A stretch of DNA of 64,000 nucleotides from Acidobacteriaceae bacterium. Lineage in GTDB: Bacteria; Acidobacteriota; Terriglobia; Terriglobales; Acidobacteriaceae. Below are positions 7,284 to 17,400 of this stretch, piece by piece. The stretch spans positions 62,001-126,000 of the forward strand of contig CAHJWI010000005.1 of the NCBI GenBank assembly GCA_903642225.1. The letters run 5' to 3'. The translations under genes and the position numbers were made by a program. The notes under the pieces were generated by a model that made no database searches, was not told the origin of the DNA, and saw only the letters and a list, made by a program, of their open reading frames with translations. Position 1 is the stretch's first letter; the number at the start of each line of letters is the position of its first letter.

Positions 7284-9004
7284 ATGAGCCAACCACACGA
7301 TTTGCTGAAAGCAATCATTCAGGCAGCTCAGCAGCAAGACTATCCACACATGAGGCTCGACGACTATTTCGAGGTTTTGCGGCTCAGCAGGTGCTGAAGA
7401 GTTCCGACTTTGATCTCGATCCGAGTGAGATAGAAGGTGGAGTGGTCGGTGGTGTGGATGACGGCGGCATCGATGGATTCTACCTATTCGTAAACCGACG
7501 CTTAGTGCGGGAGGACACGGACCTCACCATTTTCAAAGCACAGCAACTCAATATCGAGCTAATAGTGATTCAAGCGAAAAACAAGAGTTCATTCGAAGAG
7601 TCAGTGCCTCAGAAGATGAGTTCATTTTTAGAAGAGTGCTTAAGGCTAGGCGCTTCGAAGGAGAACGCAGCGGAGCTCTACAGCGAGGCCCTGCGTGACG
7701 TCGTGGGGCAGTTCCATAAGCTTTATGAGGCAAGCCTTACGATGAAGCCTACGCTTTCGATTAGATATTTCCATGTTGCACATGCAGACGACGTTCACTC
7801 AAAGGTGAAAACCAGAGGCGACCTGCTCGTCGATAAAACGAAGCAGAATTTTCCAACGGCAAAGTGCAGCTACACTCCAGTTACCGGCTCGGCTTTGATC
7901 AAACTTTTTCACCAACAGCCAAAGCATAACCTCCCGCTCAAGACATCGAAGTATTTCGACTGGCATACCTTCGAACGCCAAGCGTATGTATGCGTGGTGA
8001 CCCTCCCAGACTTCTACAGGTTCATAACCAACGACAAGGATGAGCAGCTCCTCGATTGCATTTTCGATGCCAACGTACGTGACCATGCGCCCGACGTCAA
8101 AGTCAATAAGGGCATTCAGACGACCCTCTCGAATCCGGTTGGCGATGATTTCTGGTGGCTCAACAATGGCGTCACGATCATTGCTAGCGATGCTGTATTG
8201 AGAGCTGGAGCACTACAGATTGAGAATCCAATGATCGTCAACGGGCTGCAAACATCTTATGAGCTGTTTCAGCACTTTAAGTTCGTGGGTGGAGATCAGA
8301 AGGATACGCGCACTATCATGGTCAAAGTCATCGTGAATAGCAGGGATGACACGTCTGACAGGATCATAAACGCTACGAACAGCCAGACAAAGATCGATTC
8401 AATCAACCTGCATGCCACCGAGTCGGTTCAACGCACAATCGAGACCGCATTAAAGACCGCTGGCTTCTTCTACGACCGCCGTAAGAACTTCTACCGCAAT
8501 CAAGGAAAGCCAGCAACTAAGATAATCACGATCCCCTTCATGGCCCAGGCTCTCACCGCTGTTGTCTTGCAGCAGCCCGATCAGGCGCGCGCGAGACCGG
8601 GCACAGTAGCGGAGAAAAACTACAAGGAACTTTTCAGCGACGAGCACCCCGTCAATCTCTATTCTAAGTGTGTCGGGGCAGTGAAACGCTCGCAGGAATT
8701 CTTGTCGGCTCAGGGCGCTCTAAGCCGAGCCGATAGCCTCAATCTCTTGTTCTATCTCGCAACGTATGTAGCCGCTGTGGCTGTAGAAAGTGTGAAACCG
8801 TCTCGAGCAAAGCTAGCTGAGCTGGACGAAACAAAAATTACAGAATCTCTCCTCTCAGAGGGTTTTCAGTGGCTATGGCAAAAGTATAAGGATCTTGGCG
8901 GTGATGACAAGGCCGCCAAGGGTCCGCTTCTCGCTGATGCACTGCGAAGACATCTAGTTATCATCCTTGCCAAGCCCAAGCCACCCAAGGCGAAGAAGCC
9001 ATGA
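7284..9004 (+). pseudogene. AIPR-family (abortive infection phage resistance) protein, frameshifted near the N-terminus
   Basis: The ATG at 7284 opens a 37-codon frame (MSQPHDLLKAI...) that ends at TGA 7395-7397, while the body (7391-9004, 537 codons) continues in the -1 frame. One extra T in the run 7375-7378 would join them as DDYFEVFAAQQVLKSSDF. The body has the AIPR-type core with WWLNNGVTIIAS, ENPMIVNGLQTSYELF and INATNSQTKIDS. Near its start lies GGVDDGGIDGFY followed by IELIVIQAKNK, which reads as a PD-(D/E)xK-like nuclease site (D28 and Q61-A-K63 counted from 7391). Base composition is visibly less GC-rich than in the neighbours. It could be a real inactivation, a sequencing homopolymer error, or translated from GTG 7391. 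There is no partner defence gene. Confidence 0.75.
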
Positions 9005-9040
9005 AGGCGAGGAGATAACAAGTTTAGCCGCTGCAGAAGA

Positions 9041-9166
9041 TCACTCCTGATAAGCGCGCTTGTATGGAATGACAAGCCTGGTGTACTTCCGCAAAGCAAG
9101 CTCATCGTCGACTAAACGCTCGTAGACAGCTGAAGCAGCAGTGGAGGCGCGGTGGTTCTTTCGCAT
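9041..9166 (-). CDS. Possible 41-aa hypothetical protein
   Basis: A short open frame from ATG 9166 (MRKNHRASTAASAVYERLVD...) in the 285-base gap after the AIPR gene. It is charged and soluble. AAGG directly abuts the start codon, too close to be a convincing ribosome site. I recognise no family. It may be a remnant of mobile DNA that arrived with the AIPR gene, or chance. Confidence 0.2.
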   Translation of the reverse strand: MRKNHRASTAASAVYERLVDDELALRKYTRLVIPYKRAYQE

Positions 9167-9289
9167 CCTTAAGAGTCGCTGAAATAATAGCTAATAGCCG
9201 CTGGGGCTCGTTGGCTTGCTTGTGGCATCGAGCCAATGGCTGCAGCTCTTCCAGGGCGGGAAACTTGTCTAACCTGCGCGAGTGATGGG

Positions 9290-11875
9290 TTAGTCTTCGC
9301 GGAGGACTTCGAGGGGTTTCTGGCCGAGGACGCGGAAGCTGGCTAGCCAGCCGGTGGCTACTGTGAGGGCGGCGACGCCGAGGAGGGCTAGCAGGTTCTC
9401 GAGGGTCATGAAGTGGTAGTCGAGGTCGAGCTTGCGCAGGAGGAGGATGGAGCTGGCGTTGGCGAAGAGGAGACCGACGAGGCCGGCGACGAGGCCGAGG
9501 GTGGCGAACTCGACGGAGAAGATGGCGGCGATGCGGGAGCGGGTGGCGCCGAGGGTTTTGAGGACGACGACCTCGCGGATGCGGCGGTAGCGGGTGCCGG
9601 CGATGGCGGAGGCGAGGATGACGAGGCCGGCGAAGATGGAGAAGCCTGCGAGGAACTGGACGACGAGCGAGACCTGGAGGAGGACGCTGCGCAGGGTTTC
9701 CATGGCCTGGGCGACGTTGATGACGGTGACGGTGGGGTATTTTGCGTAGAGCGCGCGCTGCAGCTGGCCGACGCGGTCGGGGTCACTGTGCACGGCGCCG
9801 TACCAGACGACGGGCAGCTGGGCGAGGGGTGCGGGGGGCAGGATGAACTCGGCGCGGGAGTAGGCGTGCTGGCCGTCGGACCGAATGATGGCGGAGACGA
9901 CGGCGTCGACGGGATTGTCGGGGTCGCCGGCCGCGGCGAAGACGATGTGGGAGCCGATATGGACGCCGAGGCGGTTGGCATGCATTTCGCCGATGGCGAC
10001 CTGCGGGCGGGTTTCGCCGGGTTTCCAGAACTTGCCGCTGAGGACCTTGGTGCCGGCGGGCAAGTCGTCGGACCAGGTGAGGGTGATGGTTTGGAGCATG
10101 CGTTGGGGGAAGTTTTTGAGCTTGAGTTTGGCTGCGGGTGTGCCGTCGACCGAGAGGATGCGGGAGGCGATGACGGGGAGGAACTCTGCCGTGCCGTGGA
10201 CGGTGGGTTGCTGCTTGAGGAGCTTTTGGACGCCGTCGATTTCGTTGGAGGCGATGTCGATGAGGAAGACGTTGGGCAGGGTGGGGTTGGTGGAGATTTT
10301 GAGTTCTTTGGTGAAGGCCTGGCCGAGGAAGAGGACGATGGCGATCTGCATGACGCCGAGGCCGAGTGCGGCGAGGAGGGCGGAGGACGGATTGCCGGGG
10401 CGGTAGAGATTGGCGAGGCCGTGGCGAAGGACGGAGGGCAAAGCGAGGCGAGTGCGGGCGAGGAAGATACGCAGGGCCCAGAGCAGGAGAGCGGCGGTGG
10501 CTAGGAGGACTAGAAGGACGGCGAAGAGGCCGACGGTGAAGATGCGACCGACGAGTTTGCTGTCGGAGAGGGTAGTGGCGATGAGGGTGAGGCCGAGAAG
10601 GATGAGAGCAATGGCACCCACCTGCGCTGCGGAGGCGCGGACCTTGGCCACGGTACGTGTCCACCATGCGCCTGCATCTGCCGGTGGCTCTTCCATGTTG
10701 CGACGCAGGATGAGGATGGGGCGGATGCCGCGGATGTCAAGGAGCGGCGGCAGCGTGAACAGCACGGTGATGACGAGGCCGGTAAGCAGGCCGACGATGA
10801 TGGCACCACCCGCGATGTGCAGCTCCGGCGAAAGGCCCAGCAGCTTGCCGAGTAGAAGGGGTAGGACAAGTTGCACGCCGATGCCGAGCACGACGCCGAC
10901 TATGCCGCCGAGCAGGCCGAGCAGGACCGTTTGCAGGGAGTAGATGCGCAGAATGGACGAGCTCTGCGCACCCAGGGATTTCATGATGGCGATGGTATCC
11001 ATGCGCTCAAGCAGGTGGGTGCGCATGGCCATAGCGACGCCGAGGGCACCCAGCACAAGGGCTACGAGCGAAACGAGGGAGAGGATGCTTGTGGACCTGT
11101 CGAGCGCCATGGTGATGGCGGGATTGGTCTCGCGGTAGTCGGTGACCTGTGCTTCGGGCAGAGCGTCTTCAACGGCTGATTTGAGGGTAGCGACTGCGGC
11201 GTCGTTGGATTGCGGGAGTTTGAAGAGATAGCGCTGGCTGGCGCGCGAACCGGGTGCGAGGAGATGGGTTGCGGCGAGTTCCTGCTGGGTGAGCAGAACG
11301 CGTGGGCCTGCGGCGAACTGGCCGCTGAGCCGGTCCGGCTCGCTGGCGACGACGGCCTTGATGGCGAAGGTGGCGTCGCCAATGGTGATGCGGTCACCGA
11401 CGCTGAGCTTGAGGCGGATGAGGAGGTCGTCACCGACGGCGACGTTGCCGTTGCCGACGGCTTGTTGCAAAGGCATGGCGGGCTGCAGTGTGACGGAGCC
11501 GTAGTAGGGGTACTCATTGATGTCGATGGCCTTGAGGCCGACCAGGAGCGGGTCAAGCGCGTTGGCCGCGGTGCTCATGGCGACCATTTCCGTGACGGGC
11601 GAAACGCGAATGCCTTTGCCGGCGATGGCGGCGTCAAGCTTGGCCTGTTGAGCGGCTGTGGGCTGCTGAAACATGCGCGCTCCCAGGTCGCCGGCGAGGA
11701 TGGAGCGCGCGCGGACGAGGAGGGTTTGCCGAAAGGCCGTGGAGAAGCCACGCACACCGGTGAGTGCGGCGACGCCGATGGCGACGGAGAGGATGACGAA
11801 CAGAAATTTGCCGCGGCTGTTGCGCAGTTCACGGCCGGCGATGCGCGCGGCGGTTGGCCAGGGGAGCGCCGCCAC
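9290..11875 (-). CDS. ABC transporter permease, YbbP / FtsX-MacB type
   Basis: 861 aa. The N-terminal segment GKFLFVILSVAIGVAALTGV is the first membrane helix, followed by a large periplasmic domain, an FtsX block around LSLVSLVALVLGALGVAMAM, a middle group of helices and a second FtsX block at the C-terminus (AGFSIFAGLVILASAIAGT through LLALLGVAALTVATGW). Two FtsX repeats with about ten helices are typical of YbbP-like permeases, which are thought to work on envelope lipids or lipoproteins rather than small drugs. It starts immediately after its ATPase, and the pair is divergent from a TesA-like hydrolase exactly as ybbAP is from tesA in E. coli. Confidence 0.9.
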   Translation of the reverse strand: MAALPWPTAARIAGRELRNSRGKFLFVILSVAIGVAALTGVRGFSTAFRQTLLVRARSILAGDLGARMFQQPTAAQQAKLDAAIAGKGIRVSPVTEMVAMSTAANALDPLLVGLKAIDINEYPYYGSVTLQPAMPLQQAVGNGNVAVGDDLLIRLKLSVGDRITIGDATFAIKAVVASEPDRLSGQFAAGPRVLLTQQELAATHLLAPGSRASQRYLFKLPQSNDAAVATLKSAVEDALPEAQVTDYRETNPAITMALDRSTSILSLVSLVALVLGALGVAMAMRTHLLERMDTIAIMKSLGAQSSSILRIYSLQTVLLGLLGGIVGVVLGIGVQLVLPLLLGKLLGLSPELHIAGGAIIVGLLTGLVITVLFTLPPLLDIRGIRPILILRRNMEEPPADAGAWWTRTVAKVRASAAQVGAIALILLGLTLIATTLSDSKLVGRIFTVGLFAVLLVLLATAALLLWALRIFLARTRLALPSVLRHGLANLYRPGNPSSALLAALGLGVMQIAIVLFLGQAFTKELKISTNPTLPNVFLIDIASNEIDGVQKLLKQQPTVHGTAEFLPVIASRILSVDGTPAAKLKLKNFPQRMLQTITLTWSDDLPAGTKVLSGKFWKPGETRPQVAIGEMHANRLGVHIGSHIVFAAAGDPDNPVDAVVSAIIRSDGQHAYSRAEFILPPAPLAQLPVVWYGAVHSDPDRVGQLQRALYAKYPTVTVINVAQAMETLRSVLLQVSLVVQFLAGFSIFAGLVILASAIAGTRYRRIREVVVLKTLGATRSRIAAIFSVEFATLGLVAGLVGLLFANASSILLLRKLDLDYHFMTLENLLALLGVAALTVATGWLASFRVLGQKPLEVLRED

Positions 11876-12613
11876 TTAGGCCGTCACCATGGAGCCTTGC
11901 GGGACGTGCGGGAGGTCAGACAGGAGGGCGCCGTCGCGAACGGTGAGGATGCGGGACGCATTGGCCGCGACTGCCGCGTCGTGCGTGACGAGAACCAGAG
12001 TTGTGCCCTCGCGCCGGTTGAGGTCGAGGAGCAGGTCCATGACCTGCGCGCCGTTCTTCGAGTCGAGGTTGCCGGTGGGCTCGTCTGCAAGGATGATGGG
12101 TGGACGCAGGATGAAGGCTCTGGCCAACGCCACGCGTTGTTGCTCGCCGCCTGAGAGCTGGACGGGATAGTGATCTGCGCGGTCGGCCAGGCTTACGGCT
12201 GCAAGCAAGCCGCGTGCACGGTCAAGGCCTTCGGTCTGGGCTGCGGAGCTGTTGAGCTCAAAGGGGAGCAGAACGTTTTCGAGCGCGGTGAGGGTGGGGA
12301 TGAGTTGATAGCTCTGGAAGACGAAGCCGATAAGCTTGCCGCGCAGGGTGGCGAGTTTGTCTTCTGCGAGATAGCTGATGGATGTGCCCTGCAGGATGAC
12401 GTCGCCGCTGGTGGGCGAGTCCAACCCGGCCAGCAAACCGAGCAGGGTGCTTTTGCCGCTGCCGGACGATCCCATGATCGCGACGAATTCACCCGGGCAT
12501 ACGTCAAAGCTGATGCCGCGCAAGATTTCTACAGACCGCGTTCCATTGCGGATGGTTTTCGTCAGACTGCTGACACGGATGCTCGGCACAGACAGGGAAG
12601 CGGATAGAGTCAC
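11876..12613 (-). CDS. ABC transporter ATPase, YbbA / LolD type
   Basis: 245 aa with Walker A GSSGSGKST, signature LSGGEQQRVALARA and Walker B IILADEPTGNLD, the last being diagnostic of the MacB/LolD/YbbA subgroup. It energises the FtsX-type permease encoded directly downstream, with only the stop and start codons between them. GTG start at 12613. The 78-base gap to the divergent tesA-like gene presumably holds both promoters. Confidence 0.92.
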   Translation of the reverse strand: MTLSASLSVPSIRVSSLTKTIRNGTRSVEILRGISFDVCPGEFVAIMGSSGSGKSTLLGLLAGLDSPTSGDVILQGTSISYLAEDKLATLRGKLIGFVFQSYQLIPTLTALENVLLPFELNSSAAQTEGLDRARGLLAAVSLADRADHYPVQLSGGEQQRVALARAFILRPPIILADEPTGNLDSKNGAQVMDLLLDLNRREGTTLVLVTHDAAVAANASRILTVRDGALLSDLPHVPQGSMVTA

Positions 12614-12691
12614 ACGGTTAGTATCTCGCGAAAAGACACTGCTGATGCGTAGTCTTGCACCAGGGTGGCAGGTTTCAAGGGGAATCGCAGA

Positions 12692-13420
12692 ATGGGCAAG
12701 TGGTTTGCAGTAACGGTGTGGACGGTAGTGTTGGTGAGCGGGATGGGATGTAAGCCGGAGCCCACCAACAAGCAGCAGGAGGATTCGAACGGCATGGCAA
12801 CGACTCTACCCACAGAGCGGGCGGCATCGGCACCGACGAGCGATTTGGAGAAGCAGTCTACGCCGGATGGCCGACGCGTGGTTGTCTGCTTCGGCGACAG
12901 CCTTACGGCCGGTTATGGCGTTGATCCGGAGGAGTCTTACCCGAGTCGTTTGCAGGCCGAACTAGACCATAAGGGGTATCACTATCGCGTGGTGAACATG
13001 GGGATCAGCGGCGAGACTACCAAGGACGGCCTGGCGCGGGTGGACCGTGTGATTGCGATCAGGCCTGCGGTTGCGGTGGTGGAGTTTGGTGGGAACGATG
13101 GCTTGCGTGGGGTACCGATCAGCAGTTCGCGTGCGAACCTGGATGCGATTGTGGCGCGGCTACGTTCTGCTGGGGTGCAGGTGATGCTTGCCGGAATTAC
13201 GCTGCCGCCGCAGTTCAGCTCGGATTATATTCACCAGTTCAATGACACGTATGTCGTGATTGCGAAGAAGTATGGTGTACCGCTCTATCCGTTTTTGCTG
13301 AAAGATGTGTACGGCGTGGCGGGAAGTATTCAGCAGGATGGCATCCACCCAACGGCGCAGGGGTGCCTGCAGGTTGCACGCAATGTTGCTGGCTTTCTGC
13401 AGCCGAAACTTACGAAATAA
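12692..13420 (+). CDS. tesA: TesA-like SGNH esterase / lysophospholipase, probable lipoprotein
   Basis: 242 aa from ATG 12692, chosen for the AAGGGGA ribosome site at about 12677-12683; a GTG at 12665 is in frame. SGNH hydrolase blocks are clear: block I CFGDSLTAGYG (nucleophile Ser70), block II Gly in MGISGETTKDG, block III FGGNDGLRG and block V DGIHPTAQG with the catalytic Asp-His. E. coli TesA hydrolyses acyl-CoA, lysophospholipids and esters in the periplasm. Here the leader ends in SGMGC, so the protein may be lipidated on Cys20, followed by a disordered linker of about 40 residues, unlike the soluble E. coli protein. Confidence 0.9.
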   Translation: MGKWFAVTVWTVVLVSGMGCKPEPTNKQQEDSNGMATTLPTERAASAPTSDLEKQSTPDGRRVVVCFGDSLTAGYGVDPEESYPSRLQAELDHKGYHYRVVNMGISGETTKDGLARVDRVIAIRPAVAVVEFGGNDGLRGVPISSSRANLDAIVARLRSAGVQVMLAGITLPPQFSSDYIHQFNDTYVVIAKKYGVPLYPFLLKDVYGVAGSIQQDGIHPTAQGCLQVARNVAGFLQPKLTK

Positions 13421-13426
13421 GTGCTG

Positions 13427-14323
13427 TTACAGCAGATTAAGGTGTGGCTGGATCAGTGTGCCGGCGATGCGTCGGCCGATGCCGGCAAGCTCTCGCTGCG
13501 ATGCGAAGATGCGGACGAGGGGTGTGGTGGAGAAGTCCGGCAGATTTACTGCCATGCCATTGCGGAGTTTGGTGAGCGCTGCTTCGTCGGCCAGCACCGC
13601 CGGCATGTCGGGCAGTATGGTGCGCGGGTGCGGCAAGAGGCTTGCGATGGTGCCTGTGTTTGCGGCATCAATCAGCTGCTCACGTGTGACGGCCTGTGAG
13701 AGATCGAAGGGGCCGGCGGCCGTTCGGCGTAGCGACGCCAGGTGCGCTCCACACCCGGCGAGCTGGCCTAGCTCATGTGCCACGGAGCGTACGTAGCCAC
13801 CGGCGGAGACGCTCATTGTGAAGCTTGCTGTGTCGCCCTCGAGCGCGAGCAGCGTGAAGTCGTGGATGGTGATCCGAACTGGTTTTACGTCGACCGGCTT
13901 GCCTTGGCGTGCGAGCTTGTAGGCTGGTACGCCGCCTATCTTCTTGGCAGAAAACGTGGGGGGAACCTGGTCGATGGTGCCGTGAAAGCGAGTCGAAAGT
14001 GAACGCAGATCGTCCAGACCAAATGTTAAGTCGCGGGGTTCGCCGGCGGGAGCACCTTCTGCATCGAAGGTGTCGGTTGCGAAACCGAAGCGGATAGTTC
14101 CCGTGTAGGTTTTGTTGCTTGCGTTGAAGAACTGTGCCAGCCGTGTCCACTTGCCAAGCAGCAGAGGCAGGACTCCGGTTGCCATGGGATCGAGCGTACC
14201 CAGGTGGCCTATCGACCGCTCACCAGTGGCTCTTCGTGCCAGCGAAACAACGTCATGGGAAGTAAGGCCAGTGGGCTTATCCAGGACCAGCAGACCGTTC
14301 AATGGAGAAGCAGAAACTTTCAT
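13427..14323 (-). CDS. truB: tRNA pseudouridine(55) synthase
   Basis: 298 aa. It makes pseudouridine 55 in the T-loop of tRNAs. The TruB core is evident: LLVLDKPTGLTSHDVV, then GHLGTLDPMATGVLPL with catalytic Asp45, then SNKTYTGTIRFGFATDTFDAEG, and VSAGGYVRSVAHELG towards the C-terminus. Length is typical. It converges on the tesA-like gene with six bases between the stop codons, and a 131-base gap separates it from the divergent RND operon. Confidence 0.95.
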   Translation of the reverse strand: MKVSASPLNGLLVLDKPTGLTSHDVVSLARRATGERSIGHLGTLDPMATGVLPLLLGKWTRLAQFFNASNKTYTGTIRFGFATDTFDAEGAPAGEPRDLTFGLDDLRSLSTRFHGTIDQVPPTFSAKKIGGVPAYKLARQGKPVDVKPVRITIHDFTLLALEGDTASFTMSVSAGGYVRSVAHELGQLAGCGAHLASLRRTAAGPFDLSQAVTREQLIDAANTGTIASLLPHPRTILPDMPAVLADEAALTKLRNGMAVNLPDFSTTPLVRIFASQRELAGIGRRIAGTLIQPHLNLL

Positions 14324-14454
14324 GTGCTTTCTTCGATTAGACCAGAACGATCTCGCACTGGCGATCAGAGGTGCTATCGCAAGTTGGCGTCTCCCTCTAC
14401 GGGGTCAAATCTGCATCTCACTGCGTCTACGCACGTTAAGGATGTAACGCTGGC

Positions 14455-17400
14455 ATGTGGATTGTTCGACTGGCGCTTCGGCGTCCTTACACTTTTGTGG
14501 TCTTTTCGCTGCTGATGCTGCTGCTCGGTATCGGTACGGCTGTTACTGCGCCCAAGGACATTTACCCCTACATCAACATTCCTGTAGTGACCATCGTGTG
14601 GAGCTACAGTGGTTTGCCGCCGCAGGATATGGAAGGGCGCATCGTCACGATCTGCGAGCGTGCCCTTTCTACCACCGTGAACGATATAGAGCACACCAGC
14701 AGCGAAAGCTACCAGGGTGTCTCTGTTATTCGGGTGTATTTCCAGCCGACAGTGAAGGTAGAACTCGCCGTTTCGCAGATCACCGCCGTCGTTCAGACGA
14801 TCCTCCGTATTTTGCCACCTGGCACTTACCCGCCCAATATCATCAAGTACGACGCTTCGAGCGTGCCTATCCTTCAACTGGCGTTGTCTGGCCAGGGTCT
14901 TACCGAGGAGGACTTGTACGACCTGGGAACGTCCTTTATCCGGCCACGGCTTTCAAACGTAAAAGGCGCGTCTATTCCACTGCCGTACGGCGGCAAGGTG
15001 CGCCAGGTCCAGGTCGACACGGATCCCAATCTGCTGTATGCCCACCACCTGTCTGCAACGGATGTTTCTACAGCGTTTAACCAGCAGAATCTGATTCTGC
15101 CAGCCGGCGTTGCGCGTATGGGCGACCGCGAATTCATTATCAAGCTGAATAGCTCGCCTGCTGTTGTGGGTGCCTTGAATGATCTGCCGATCCGCGCTGC
15201 AAATGGTGCCGTTGTGCAGGTGAAAGATGTCGCTCAGGTGCGGCTTGGGTATGCTCCACAGGTCAATATCGTGCGCCAGGACGGTAAGCGCAGTGCCCTG
15301 CTGACGGTGCTGAAGAATGGCGATACCTCTACTCTCGATATCGTGAATAACGTGAAGAAGCTGCTGCCGCAGGCGAAGGCGGGTCTACCCCCAGGCCTGA
15401 CGATAACGCCGCTTTTTGACCAATCTATTTTTGTGTCGGAATCCATAAGCGAAGTGGTGCGTGAGGCCACTATTGCCGCAGCGCTTACCGGTCTGATGAT
15501 CCTGCTGTTTCTTGGATCGTGGCGCTCCACATTGATTGTGTGCACGTCGATCCCGCTGTCCATTGCGACCTCGCTGGTGATCCTGTATGCACTCGGCGAG
15601 ACCATTAATGTGATGACGTTGGGCGGACTCGCGCTAGCCGTCGGCATCCTGGTGGACGACGCGACTGTGGAGATCGAGAATACGCATCGCAACATGGCTG
15701 AAGGCAAGCCACTGGTCCGCTCGATCCTTGATAGCGCGCAGCAGGTAGCCTCACCCGCCTTTGTGTCTACGTTGTCTATCTGCCTGGTGTTTCTGCCAGT
15801 GTCGCTGCTCACGGGTCCGGCGCGGTTCCTGTTTACGCCGCTTGCCATGGCCGTGGTCTTCGCCATGCTCGCGTCCTATTTTCTATCTCGCACGCTGGTG
15901 CCGACGATGATGCATTTTCTGCTCGCCAGCGAGATTGGCCTGTATCAGAGTCCGGAGGCGAGCGAGAAGGAAGCGGAGGAGAACTGGATCTGGCGGTGGC
16001 ACAGCCGCTTTGACGAATGGTTTGAGCGGCGGCGGTTGCAGTACAAAAGATTCCTGGGCTGGACGCTGGAGAACAAGGGTCTGACAATTGCCTGTTTCGG
16101 TCTCTTTGTCGTTCTATCGTTGCCGCTCACCCTCTTTATTGGTCAGGACTTTTTTCCATATGTGGATTCGGGCCAGATGCGGCTGCACGTGTATCCGCCG
16201 CAGGGTACACGGCCGGAAGATGCCGAAGTATTGTTTGCGGCGATTGAGGCGGAGATACGGCATGTGATTCCGTCGGAAGAGGTCAAACTGATTCTGGATA
16301 ATTTCGGCCTGCCAAACGGCGGTATCAATCTTGCTTTTGCCAGCGGTGGGGCCATCTCCGATTCGGACGGCGACATTCTGATTTCACTGGAACCAGGCAA
16401 GCGAGACACGCAGCAGTATATGCGCGAGTTACGAGCAGACTTACACACCAAGTTTCCAAACGCTGTCTTCTTCTTCACTCCGGCGAATATCACCAACCAG
16501 ATCCTGGATTTCGGTCTACCCGCTCCTATCGACTTGCAGGTAAGTGGCCGCGCTAAAGAGAATTTTGCGCTGACGCAGCATATGCTGAAAGAGGTGCAAG
16601 CCATACCGGGTATTGCTGATGCACATATCCATCAGCAGATCGCATTGCCGGCGTTAAACGTGAACGTCGACCGCTTGAAGGCGCGGCAGATTGGTCTGAC
16701 GCAGCAGGACGTGGCGCAAAGCATGTTGATTTCACTGACCGGCACCGGGCAGACCGCGCCCAACGAGTGGTTGAATCCTGTGAACGGTGTGAACTATCAG
16801 GTGGTCGTGCAGACACCGCAGTACCGGGTCGATTCGCTGCAATCGCTGGCACGCACGCCGGTAACATCACCCGCCGGCAATGTAAGTCAGTTACTTGGCA
16901 ATGTCGCGAATTTCGAAAGGGATGAAGTACCCGTCATTATCGATCACTACAATATTCAGCCCGTGTATGACATTTACGCCGATGTAGATCAGCGTGACCT
17001 GGGTGGTGTTGCCTCCGCGATACGCAAGATCATGGCCAAGTATGAGAAGAATGTACCGACCGGTACGCAGCTTGCGCTGCGTGGCGAGGTGCAAACGATG
17101 ACGGATTCGTTCGAGAGGCTTGGTCTTGGGATCGTCTTTGCAATTCTTCTGGTGTACCTGCTGATGGCTGTGAACTTTCAGAGCTGGCTCGATCCGCTGA
17201 TTATTCTTATGTCGCTGCCGATCGCTTTTTCAGGCATTTTGTGGATGTTGTATCTGACGGGGACGACCTTTAACGTGCCGTCACTGATGGGTGCGATTAT
17301 GACGATCGGTGTGGCGACGGCCAATTCAATTTTGATGGTGGTGTTTGCGAATGATGAGCGTGCGCTTGGGAAGAATTCGTTGGATGCAGCGGAGAATGCC

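Noticed and set aside
7374-7379. Programmed -1 ribosomal frameshift site in the AIPR gene
   Set aside because: GG TTT TG is not a proper XXXYYYZ heptamer and no stimulatory hairpin is visible just downstream; mutation or sequencing error is simpler.
9413-10504. 363-codon plus-strand open frame, very rich in Glu, Asp and Gly, opposite the ABC permease
   Set aside because: It is the antisense of a GC-rich gene with strong third-position bias; the sequence is low complexity and has no ribosome site or family match.
11210-12154. 314-codon plus-strand frame across the permease/ATPase junction
   Set aside because: Antisense shadow of two clear ABC genes with intact motifs.
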